Source: Thermoplasmatota archaeon (GTDB lineage: Archaea; Thermoplasmatota; JAQUQK01). From it: a stretch of 12,561 bases of DNA. Of the stretch, positions 5,074-11,334 are shown piece after piece (within the stretch, counting starts at the first letter, position 1; each line of letters begins with the position of its first letter). Below the pieces are notes generated by a model. That model did no database searches. It had not been told where the DNA came from and saw nothing but the letters and a program-made list of their open reading frames with translations. The DNA lies in NCBI GenBank assembly GCA_028716125.1, contig JAQUQK010000032.1:1-12561 (forward strand), written 5' to 3'. Both the position numbers and the translations under genes were made by a program.

Positions 5074-7893
5074 TTATTCTACGAATATTGCGGGCCTTCC
5101 AGGCGCGGCGTTTTTCGACTTGCCCTGCGGGTCGTATGCGCCTTTGTCGTCTGCAGAGAACACGTCGACCTGGCATTCGAATTTGCGCGAAAGCGTTGCC
5201 TTTGCGTCTGAAAGCGCCGCCATCTCATTTACCTGCTTTCCAAGTTTTGCAATCCCCTCATCGCCGAGTTTCTTTATGTCGATTATGACTTTTGTCGCAA
5301 ACTTCGGAACGTCCTTTGCAAACTGCTTTAGCTCCGGCTGAGCCATCGCCCATTTTATTGTCTCGCCTACGTCTGCTGCCTTTCCATTTTCGGCTACGTG
5401 CGCCTGCACCTTCGCCTTCCATTCCGGCGTGGTGTAAAGGACGAGGCGCTTTGGCTTCATTCCGGTGACTTTGAGGATTTCGGAGATGTCGGCAATCGCG
5501 CTTCTGACCAATTCCTCGGCGGATTCCGCAGATTCGTCGATTGCGCTTTTGTCAACGGCAGGATACGCCGATTGCGAAACGATTCCTTTGCCTCCAAGAA
5601 GCGCATAGCATTCTTCGGCAAGATGCGGGGTTATCGGCGCGATTGTTTTGACTAACGCTTCCGCCGCCTTGCGCATAACTGCCCGGTTTGTTCCGCCGCG
5701 CTCTAAGAACCATTCAATGTCGTCGACGAGTGCAAATATCGTTTCATTCGCCATCCTGCGCAGGTCGTATTCCTTCATGGCTTCTTCTACGGCTGCGATT
5801 CTGCGGTTCATCATTGAAATTAGCCATTTGTCGATTTGCGCCGGCGTTCCTTCTGGCGCCGACGCCGCCTTTTCCACAAGGCGCCATATCTTCTCAATCC
5901 TGTTCCTGTAGCGGAACGCAGCTTCCGGGTCCCATTCTATGTCTATGAACGGCGAGCCGATGTGAACGTAATAAAGGCGAAGCGCGTCTGCGCCGTACTG
6001 GCTTACTGCGCCTGGAATGGGCTCCGCGCCTCCCTTTGACTTTGAGATTTTCTCTCCGCCCTTCTGCGTCACCCACCAGTGGACGAACAATCCCTTCGGC
6101 CAGCCTTTGGGCGGAAGAATGGCGACATGGTTCATCAAAAAGACAGGGAAGTGCACGGTCTTGTGCTCCTTTCCGCCGAGGTTAATGTCCACCGGATACC
6201 AATAATCGAACTCTGACTTGACTGCGTCCCAGAGCGCTTTCTTTCCTGCAGGCGGCACTCCCTTCCCAAGGAAAGCATAGTCGAAGAACTGCTCTGTCAT
6301 TTCCTGCGGAGAAAGAAGCCCTTCGTTTACGAAATGCGCCAGCGTGTAATATGCCGGATACAACGTAGAGTCGGAAATCGGCTCCACAATCCAATCCTGC
6401 TTGAACGGGAATTTTGTGCCAAGCCATGCGCCTCTTCGGATGCAGGCGCGGTCGCCAAACCAGTCAAGGACGCGCGGCATTTCCTCATAATATTGCTTGG
6501 GGAAAATGCTCATCTGCGCGGCCCATTCCTTCGACTTTTCGGTGAGCTGCGCATCGCTGTATCTTATGAACCACTGGTCTGGGATTTGCTTTATTACGAC
6601 AGGAGTTCCGCACCTGCAGACAACAGGTTCGGAGAACTCGCGCATCACGTCGCCGAGTCCCTTGTCCATCAATTCCTGCTTCACGGTGTCCTTGACTTCG
6701 CTTATGCGTTTTCCTGCATAGCCCACGCAGCGCTCGTTCAGAATGCCGGTGTGGAATTCCTTCTTGTATATTTCTTCAGTCGCAAGGTCGAGTTTCTCGG
6801 CGTCTTTCTGGCTTGCAACCCCCATTGCTTCGCATATCTCCTTTGCCGGAACTTTGTAGCCCTCGATATTTATGATTACGATAGGCTCGACAGGTGCGCC
6901 CAAGTCGTGCAGGGCCATCCAGTCGTAAGGCGCATGCGCCGGGACTGACATTACGACGCCGGTTGCCTTTTCCGCATCTACGAACGGGCCCGCGAAAATC
7001 GGAACCGTTCGATTTGTGAGAGGGACTGTGACGCTCTTTCCGATTAGTTCCGTACCCTTGACTGTGCCGGCAATCTCAACTTTCTTGCCCTGATGCGCAA
7101 TTTTGCCTGCGGCCTCTTGGCTTAAAATCCATTGCTCCCCATCGACTTTTGCCCTTACATATTCCACTTCAGGATTAAGCCACATGTTCGTTACGCCAAA
7201 AACGGTTTCCGGGCGTAATGTTGCCGCCGGAAGAATCGTGCCGTCGGCCATTTTGAATTTGAGAATTGTGAATTCCTGGACTTCAGCGCTCCCGCCGCGC
7301 GAGATGTCCGTTTCCGAAGTATCGATTGCAACCGGCCCGCAATTCGGGCAGTATGGCGCATAATGGGGCTTTGTGATTAGCAAGTTCTTCTCATTCAGTT
7401 TGAGGAATTGCCACTGGATGAATTTGTTGTAGCCGGGGGAGATCGTAGTCATCTGGCGCGAGTAGTCGATGAAAAATCCAAAAGACCTCCACGACTCCTC
7501 GTACACCTTTGAAAAGAAATCTACGACAAATCCGGGGTCGGCAAGTTTTGGTATTGTCTCTTCAGGGCAGCCGTTGTCCTTGAGGTATTTTATCATCTTT
7601 TGGTCGTTTCGCTCGACTCGCTTTGCCAAACTGACCGAAGGAAGGCCGGACGCATGGAATCCTGCCGGGAAGATGACGTTGAAACTGTGCATCGCCTTGT
7701 ATCGCGCGATGACGTCCGAATAGGTGAAGCCGCGCATGTGCCCGATGTGCTGGTATCCGGAAATTCCCGGATATGCGAAGTGTATGAAGAACTTGGGTTT
7801 TGTCTTGTCTGCTGGCAGGCGCGCTTCGTTTGCTTTCTGCGCATACCAGACGTTCTGCCATTTTTTCTCGATTATGCTGTGATCGTAATCCAT
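5074..7893 (-). CDS. leuS: Leucyl-tRNA synthetase, archaeal/eukaryotic type
   Basis: Charges tRNA-Leu with leucine in the cytoplasm. The 939 residues are normal for the archaeal form. Visible parts in order: HIGH signature HIGH at 49-52 in a YPGISGYQHIGHMRG context; the FHASGLP segment at 79-85; a Cys knuckle CPNCG (182-186); the CP1 editing domain with TLRPETVFGVTNMW (225-238) and TGVVMSVPAHAPYDW (311-325); a second Cys pair CRCG (426-429), possibly the other zinc half; WFGDRACIRRGAWLG (478-492); the KISKS signature at 615-619; the anticodon-binding helices (about 680-800); and the archaeal C-terminal domain ending PGRPAIFVE, which contacts the long variable arm of tRNA-Leu in archaeal enzymes. 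The ATG follows the fumarase stop by nine bases. The ribosome binding site GTGAGGA overlaps that stop, so translation may be coupled. Confidence 0.97.
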   Translation of the reverse strand: MDYDHSIIEKKWQNVWYAQKANEARLPADKTKPKFFIHFAYPGISGYQHIGHMRGFTYSDVIARYKAMHSFNVIFPAGFHASGLPSVSLAKRVERNDQKMIKYLKDNGCPEETIPKLADPGFVVDFFSKVYEESWRSFGFFIDYSRQMTTISPGYNKFIQWQFLKLNEKNLLITKPHYAPYCPNCGPVAIDTSETDISRGGSAEVQEFTILKFKMADGTILPAATLRPETVFGVTNMWLNPEVEYVRAKVDGEQWILSQEAAGKIAHQGKKVEIAGTVKGTELIGKSVTVPLTNRTVPIFAGPFVDAEKATGVVMSVPAHAPYDWMALHDLGAPVEPIVIINIEGYKVPAKEICEAMGVASQKDAEKLDLATEEIYKKEFHTGILNERCVGYAGKRISEVKDTVKQELMDKGLGDVMREFSEPVVCRCGTPVVIKQIPDQWFIRYSDAQLTEKSKEWAAQMSIFPKQYYEEMPRVLDWFGDRACIRRGAWLGTKFPFKQDWIVEPISDSTLYPAYYTLAHFVNEGLLSPQEMTEQFFDYAFLGKGVPPAGKKALWDAVKSEFDYWYPVDINLGGKEHKTVHFPVFLMNHVAILPPKGWPKGLFVHWWVTQKGGEKISKSKGGAEPIPGAVSQYGADALRLYYVHIGSPFIDIEWDPEAAFRYRNRIEKIWRLVEKAASAPEGTPAQIDKWLISMMNRRIAAVEEAMKEYDLRRMANETIFALVDDIEWFLERGGTNRAVMRKAAEALVKTIAPITPHLAEECYALLGGKGIVSQSAYPAVDKSAIDESAESAEELVRSAIADISEILKVTGMKPKRLVLYTTPEWKAKVQAHVAENGKAADVGETIKWAMAQPELKQFAKDVPKFATKVIIDIKKLGDEGIAKLGKQVNEMAALSDAKATLSRKFECQVDVFSADDKGAYDPQGKSKNAAPGRPAIFVE

Positions 7894-7902
7894 GAAATTT
7901 CC

Positions 7903-8460
7903 TCACTTTTTGCTTGAATCGTAAAGCGATTTTCCTTGCGAATCCATCGCAACTACAAGAGGGCCAAAGTTCTCCACGCGGAACACCCAAAGCGCTTCTG
8001 GCATTCCCAACCCCTCAAGCCAATGGACGCCCTCGACCATTTTTATCGCATTGGCTGCAAGCACGCCGCACCCTCCGGTGAATGCGCAGAAAACGCCGCC
8101 CAGTTTTTGAAGCGCCTGTGCGGTGCGAGAACCCATTCCGCCCTTTCCGATTATGATTCTCGCGCCCGTCTTCATCATAAGCGCGTCCTCGAACATTTCC
8201 ATTCTTGCGCTAGTGGTTGGGCCTGCCGAAACCGCTTCCCATTTTTTCCCTTTCTTTTTCATCAATGGGCCGCAATGGTAGATTGCGCCTTCGGCCAGAT
8301 TTACGGGAAGCGTCTTGCCTTCCGCAAGAAGGAAAAGCGCCTTTTCATGGGCTGCGTCACGCATGGTGAAAATCGTTCCGCTAAGGTAAACTGTGTCGCC
8401 TGCGCGAAGCCTGCGAATGTCCTGCTCTTTTGCAGGAAGGGAAATGTGGTATTCGGCCAT
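7903..8460 (-). CDS. Class I fumarate hydratase (or L-tartrate dehydratase) beta subunit
   Basis: The 185-residue product matches the C-terminal half of class I iron-sulfur fumarases, which in archaea is a separate beta subunit. It should pair with an alpha subunit carrying the 4Fe-4S cluster to interconvert fumarate and malate. Visible motifs: LSGTIFTMRDAAHEK at 26-40, IYHCGPL at 60-66, SAGPTTSARMEMF at 78-90, IGKGGM at 104-109, and FTGGCGVLAA at 127-136. These are characteristic of the beta subunit. Fumarate versus tartrate or mesaconate cannot be told from the sequence; fumarate is most likely in an archaeon. No alpha-subunit gene is present in the window, so it is encoded elsewhere or beyond the edges. 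The gene is first in its run behind a clear TATA box and is followed after nine bases by leuS. Confidence 0.93.
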   Translation of the reverse strand: MAEYHISLPAKEQDIRRLRAGDTVYLSGTIFTMRDAAHEKALFLLAEGKTLPVNLAEGAIYHCGPLMKKKGKKWEAVSAGPTTSARMEMFEDALMMKTGARIIIGKGGMGSRTAQALQKLGGVFCAFTGGCGVLAANAIKMVEGVHWLEGLGMPEALWVFRVENFGPLVVAMDSQGKSLYDSSKK

Positions 8461-8495
8461 GGTCTTACTCGTAATCCTTATGGAAGTTAAAAATT

Positions 8496-8506
8496 CTTAT
8501 AAAAAG
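8496..8506 (-). promoter_or_regulatory. TATA-box promoter for the fumarase beta-leuS transcript
   Basis: The minus strand reads CTTTTTATAAG here, preceded by a C-rich stretch that could act as a BRE. Its distance to the fumarase ATG (about 36-46 bases) would put transcription start some 10-20 bases before the ATG. It is the best TATA box in the left two-thirds of the window. Confidence 0.6.
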
Positions 8507-8530
8507 GAGAGGTAGTGGCAAACTATGGAA

Positions 8531-8578
8531 TTATTGGTTTTTTGCGCCTTCGTTGCACGGCTCATACGGACAGTTGCG
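8531..8578 (-). pseudogene. Vestigial duplicate of the C-terminal tail of the C25-like gene
   Basis: Read on the minus strand, bases 8578-8531 encode RNCPYEPCNEGAKNQ and a stop. The real C25-like protein ends NPYEPCNEGTK and a stop about 85 bases upstream in transcription. PYEPCNEG is identical in both. Within those codons the bases differ at three sites, and all three are synonymous (Pro AGG/CGG, Glu TTC/CTC and Tyr GTA/ATA as seen on the plus strand). An in-frame stop lies two codons before the copy, so only the tail survives. This looks like the remnant of a tandem paralogue whose body was deleted, or a partial tandem duplication. It is probably not translated. Confidence 0.55.
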
Positions 8579-8604
8579 CACCTATTGCAATTGGTGGGTG
8601 CGCA
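8575..8604. repeat. 8-bp perfect inverted repeat downstream of the C25-like gene
   Basis: TGCGCACC (8575-8582) and GGTGCGCA (8597-8604) are perfect complements across a 14-base loop that itself contains the palindrome ATTGCAAT. The hairpin begins about 15 bases after the stop of the C25-like gene. It lacks an adjoining T tract, so it may be an mRNA 3'-end stabiliser, a protein site or a recombination scar rather than a classical terminator. Confidence 0.45.
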
Positions 8605-8612
8605 GGTCCATC

Positions 8613-8646
8613 CGAACCTTACTTTGTACCTTCGTTGCAAGGTTCG
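8613..8646. repeat. 8-bp perfect inverted repeat spanning the stop codon of the C25-like gene
   Basis: CGAACCTT (8613-8620) and AAGGTTCG (8639-8646) are perfect complements across 18 bases. The hairpin would include the stop codon (8619-8621) and the conserved PYEPCNEG codons. It lies immediately beside the inverted repeat at 8575-8604, giving two consecutive hairpins at the 3' end of this transcript. Confidence 0.4.
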
Positions 8647-10556
8647 TACGGATTGAATGCGGGGTCGCCGTAGAGAACATATTCAAACGACGTATCCCAA
8701 TCGGCCTTTTGCTTTGCCGTCTGCAGAGCTTCCCCAACAGTACAATTTGTGCCAATCAAAGAGTCAAAGAAATAATATGCAAGATCGCCTGCAGATCCCA
8801 ATGGCATATCAAACATAGGATAACTACCAGTAAATTGCCAATGCATCGTTCTGGTTGAAGCAACATAGCATATGCAACCATTATCAATCATCGAGTAAGC
8901 GAATGAATCCGATTTTGAAACTTTGAAAAGAGTACCTGCGGCATAGTTGTCTATTCGCCCCGTATGGCAAGATAACTGGAAATTGACGTTCGGTGGCATT
9001 GAAATGATTCTATCATATGATGCTGAATTTCGCTGAGGATTTCCGTGGTCTGGGCCAGCAAACACAAAATTAGAGATTGCAAAATCGTTCGGCAGCGACG
9101 AATCAGCGAGAATACACAATGTCTTTTCGTCCAAAGAACGCTCCTTTAGATTGAAGAAGCCGCGCTGTGAGATAAGCAGTGCACCTTGAAGTTCCTCAGG
9201 CCAACCACTTTCAGTACTCTCTGCGGTATATGCAAGCGCATTATTATTCCACTCATCGGAAAGAGTGTTCATTGTGGAGGCAACCGGAGCCGACTCCACT
9301 GCGAGATATTCTCTGTAGTTGACTATCCTATCTAACTGCATACTTAATCTCGAGCAGTTTTTTGCGATTATACGACCGACTGCAAGTTCGACTGAGATTG
9401 CTTTTTCAGGATAGTCGTAGTTGCCATTTTTATTCTCCGTATCATATCCATTCTCAGGAGCGCCCTCTAAATCAGCATAAATATTATCTGTTGCAATCTT
9501 TTCCTCATCTTGTACCGGAGCAGCAATAATGTTTCCAAAATAATAGGAAAATGGCAATGATATTGAATCTCCTACAAGAAGCAAGAATCGCATTTTCAGT
9601 TCATTGTGATTCAACATATAGACCATGTTTTCCACGGAAGAATCAATGTGTGCTGGAGAAGGCGCAACGCTTCCATTTGCTACAGAAATTACAATTCCAT
9701 TCCTAAAAGCCGCAAACGTTGATGCGAGGCATGAAAGGTGCGCAGTGTATGGTGTGCTTGTAGACTGAGGAAAGTATGATTGCAACCCGTCGTTGTCGTC
9801 GGGATTGCAAACGACGATGTAATTCATGTCCACACTGTGGCTCTTTGCCAGCGAAACCGTGAAATTCCATATGTCTTGCTGCATTCCAAGAGAAACGCCT
9901 GCCGTTTTGGAATACGGCACGTTTCCTATTGCAATTATGTTTTCGGCATTCTTTGCGCCAATCCTCCAAAGCGCCTCGTTTGTCGTCTGCCCATAACGCA
10001 ATATCGGAATGTCAAGAATGCTTGCAATCGGACCCGCAAGAATGGAATTTTCGTATGAATCGACAACAATTGCCTTTATTACATCGGATTTCTCGTTTTT
10101 CTCGTAAAACGTGATTGCAATGATTGAAGAAAATTCGGAAACGTTTTCGAAATCAATGTCTGTGTATATGAGTTTGTTCTTCTTGAAACCATCGCTTGCA
10201 TCTTTCCATGCAAGACTTGTCATTTTATCGTGATTTTTGAATATCGGCACAAGTATTGGAATGCCTTCATAGTCTTTCTCGTCGGTAAGGCATATTGCAT
10301 TTCCTGGAACCCCATAAGGTTCAAGAGCATATTTTTGAGGACTTGTTATTTTTCCATTCGCATCAATTTCATCGATTGATTTTGCAGAATTTGCGTTTTG
10401 GTTCTTGTTGTCCGCCAGAATTTGCGCTGGAAGTTTGTTATTGCCTGCAGAATCCAAATTGCTCGAAAACGCTTTTTTGTCAATGCAGCCGGATATAGCT
10501 GACGCTAGCAAAACGAAAATAAGAAGGAGAGAAAGGATCGTGGATAGTCTGTCCAT
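8619..10556 (-). CDS. Secreted lipoprotein with a C25 (gingipain-like) caspase-fold protease domain
   Basis: A 645-residue exported protein. Residues 1-24 are a lipoprotein signal peptide: basic start, hydrophobic core and lipobox ISGC with Cys24 as the anchor. An Asn/Lys/Ala-rich linker follows to about 75. Residues about 100-215 include LAGPIASILDIPILRYGQ (173-190), resembling the plan of cell-wall-binding repeat 2 domains. LLVGD at 326-330 and later segments resemble the N-terminal part of C25 peptidases. The C-terminal half has the clan CD pattern: GPDHGNP with His504-Gly505, then FQLSCHTG with Cys530 after a hydrophobic strand, followed by YVLYGDPAFNPY (627-637), as C25 proteins end. I predict an extracellular membrane-anchored cysteine peptidase; specificity is unknown. 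It lies 23 bases after the 159-residue secreted protein and is probably co-transcribed with it. Composition is low in G+C here: 41 of 120 bases at 9481-9600 versus about 58% in two counted housekeeping stretches. Its tail is duplicated downstream. Confidence 0.78.
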   Translation of the reverse strand: MDRLSTILSLLLIFVLLASAISGCIDKKAFSSNLDSAGNNKLPAQILADNKNQNANSAKSIDEIDANGKITSPQKYALEPYGVPGNAICLTDEKDYEGIPILVPIFKNHDKMTSLAWKDASDGFKKNKLIYTDIDFENVSEFSSIIAITFYEKNEKSDVIKAIVVDSYENSILAGPIASILDIPILRYGQTTNEALWRIGAKNAENIIAIGNVPYSKTAGVSLGMQQDIWNFTVSLAKSHSVDMNYIVVCNPDDNDGLQSYFPQSTSTPYTAHLSCLASTFAAFRNGIVISVANGSVAPSPAHIDSSVENMVYMLNHNELKMRFLLLVGDSISLPFSYYFGNIIAAPVQDEEKIATDNIYADLEGAPENGYDTENKNGNYDYPEKAISVELAVGRIIAKNCSRLSMQLDRIVNYREYLAVESAPVASTMNTLSDEWNNNALAYTAESTESGWPEELQGALLISQRGFFNLKERSLDEKTLCILADSSLPNDFAISNFVFAGPDHGNPQRNSASYDRIISMPPNVNFQLSCHTGRIDNYAAGTLFKVSKSDSFAYSMIDNGCICYVASTRTMHWQFTGSYPMFDMPLGSAGDLAYYFFDSLIGTNCTVGEALQTAKQKADWDTSFEYVLYGDPAFNPYEPCNEGTK

Positions 10557-10579
10557 ACTTTCACATTTATTGGGACGAT

Positions 10580-11059
10580 TTATGCTTGTTGTTCTACATT
10601 TGCATCGATGTTTGGCTCAAACGAGTACCCTATTGCGGATGCAATCTGCAGATTTCCGTAATAGATGTAGTACGTCCCACCTGAGAGATGTCCGATGAGT
10701 GGCCCGCCAGTCTCTAATGTAGACACGTCATATTCTGTCTGCATTTCCCAATCAATACCTATGCCAGTCTGCTGTTCCAATGCTCTAAATAATACAAGAG
10801 TGCGGGACCCAAAACCTTCTGGAAGTGCAGCAATTACGCTTGCCACATCACCCCCATCTTTAGTTATGATGAGGGATCCAATTTCGATAGTTACTGTTTC
10901 TCCTCCTGGCTGTGGTGCATATACTGGATTTGTATAATCGGCTATAAATTCTATTCTAAGCCTCCCCATCTGATTCGCCGCATTCGTCACTGGCATCGCG
11001 CTCATCAGGCCTACTAGCAGCATCATGGCTGCAATTCCGATTCCAAATATCTTATTCAT
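10580..11059 (-). CDS. Small secreted protein with signal peptide, unknown family
   Basis: A 159-residue protein with a classic Sec signal peptide: MNK start, hydrophobic core at 5-20, and a probable cleavage after AMPVTNA near residue 27. The mature part is about 130 residues, rich in beta-branched and glycine residues (LRIEFIADYTNP, GGETVTIEIGSLIITKDGG, GGTYYIYYGNLQIASAIGYSFEP), suggesting a small beta-sandwich or pilin-like exported domain. It has no cysteine, no lipobox and no C-terminal anchor. I do not recognise the family. A GTG nine bases upstream (11066-11068) would extend the frame, but it falls inside the AGGTGA ribosome binding site, so ATG 11057-11059 is the start. The C25-like lipoprotein follows after 23 bases. 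The gene is preceded by an unusual, roughly 340-base non-coding leader. Confidence 0.75.
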   Translation of the reverse strand: MNKIFGIGIAAMMLLVGLMSAMPVTNAANQMGRLRIEFIADYTNPVYAPQPGGETVTIEIGSLIITKDGGDVASVIAALPEGFGSRTLVLFRALEQQTGIGIDWEMQTEYDVSTLETGGPLIGHLSGGTYYIYYGNLQIASAIGYSFEPNIDANVEQQA

Positions 11060-11064
11060 GTTTT

Positions 11065-11070
11065 TCACCT
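11065..11070 (-). promoter_or_regulatory. Shine-Dalgarno site that sets the start of the 159-residue secreted protein
   Basis: AGGTGA on the minus strand, five bases before ATG 11059-11057. The longer reading from GTG 11068-11066 would begin within this site and is therefore rejected. Confidence 0.7.
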
Positions 11071-11133
11071 AATTTATTTCTCTTGTTTTCGACTTAGACC
11101 GCAAGTCACCTCCAAGGAAAAAGCCCCGGTCTT

Positions 11134-11157
11134 GATGAAACGAACAATCGTTGCATC
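11134..11157. repeat. Hairpin with 10-bp arms, one mismatch, 4-base loop
   Basis: GATGAAACGA (11134-11143) pairs with TCGTTGCATC (11148-11157) at nine of ten positions across the loop ACAA. It is the longest local stem with a tight loop in the non-coding stretch. Confidence 0.55.
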
Positions 11158-11159
11158 GG

Positions 11160-11194
11160 CCAGCCGTCCAGACACCTCCTTCTCATCCGGCTGG
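11160..11194. repeat. 7-bp perfect inverted repeat enclosing a Shine-Dalgarno-like motif
   Basis: CCAGCCG (11160-11166) and CGGCTGG (11188-11194) are perfect complements. The 21-base loop, read on the minus strand, contains AAGGAGGTG, a near-complete anti-16S match with no suitably placed start codon for a known gene. Confidence 0.45.
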
Positions 11195-11223
11195 AAGAGT
11201 TTTGATTATGCCCGTTGAATGCA

Positions 11224-11251
11224 TGCGCGCCTGAAATTCAGGCACGGCGCA
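11224..11251. repeat. Near-palindrome in the non-coding stretch
   Basis: GCCTGAA (11229-11235) and TTCAGGC (11237-11243) flank a single base. TGCGC (11224-11228) and GCGCA (11247-11251) extend the stem beyond a 3-base bulge. As DNA it could be a dimeric protein site; as RNA it would form a hairpin with a slightly larger loop. Confidence 0.45.
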
Positions 11252-11266
11252 TTACAACACCCCCAT

Positions 11267-11285
11267 TTCGCAAAAAGTTTGCGAA
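11267..11285. repeat. Perfect 8-bp hairpin with 3-base loop
   Basis: TTCGCAAA (11267-11274) and TTTGCGAA (11278-11285) are perfect complements across AAG. Bases 11263-11270 can alternatively pair with CGAAATGG at 11362-11369, so this hairpin may compete with a long-range stem. Confidence 0.55.
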
Positions 11286-11298
11286 GCGTGATTTTTGG

Positions 11299-11334
11299 AT
11301 GAAATTATCGCAACTGGGGGGGGGGCGATTTCAT
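11299..11334. repeat. Bulged stem enclosing a 10-base G/C homopolymer
   Basis: ATGAAATTATCGC (11299-11311) and GCGATTTCAT (11325-11334) pair over ten positions with a three-base bulge. The loop is mostly the G10 run at 11316-11325 (C10 on the minus strand). A homopolymer of this length is unique in the window and may be prone to slippage or sequencing length error. Confidence 0.45.

Noticed and set aside
6334..6948. A 204-codon plus-strand open frame inside leuS
   Set aside because: It lies antisense to conserved LeuRS motifs, has no recognisable domain, and is explained by codon bias of the real gene.
7936..8490. A 184-codon plus-strand open frame opposite the fumarase subunit
   Set aside because: It is a shadow of a well-conserved gene with no ribosome binding site or family resemblance.
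11060..11068. GTG start giving a 162-residue secreted protein
   Set aside because: The GTG is inside the AGGTGA ribosome binding site; ATG at 11057-11059 has correct spacing.
11071..11210. Short minus-strand reading frames in the leader (about 33 codons from a GTG, and 11 codons from a TTG next to GGAGGTGA)
   Set aside because: The GTG is part of its own would-be ribosome binding site, the TTG spacing of one base is too short, and neither peptide shows a domain. A leader peptide is not excluded.
11218..11302. A 27-codon plus-strand frame starting at an ATG near 11219
   Set aside because: It has no ribosome binding site or promoter and runs through strong inverted repeats, so it is most likely chance.
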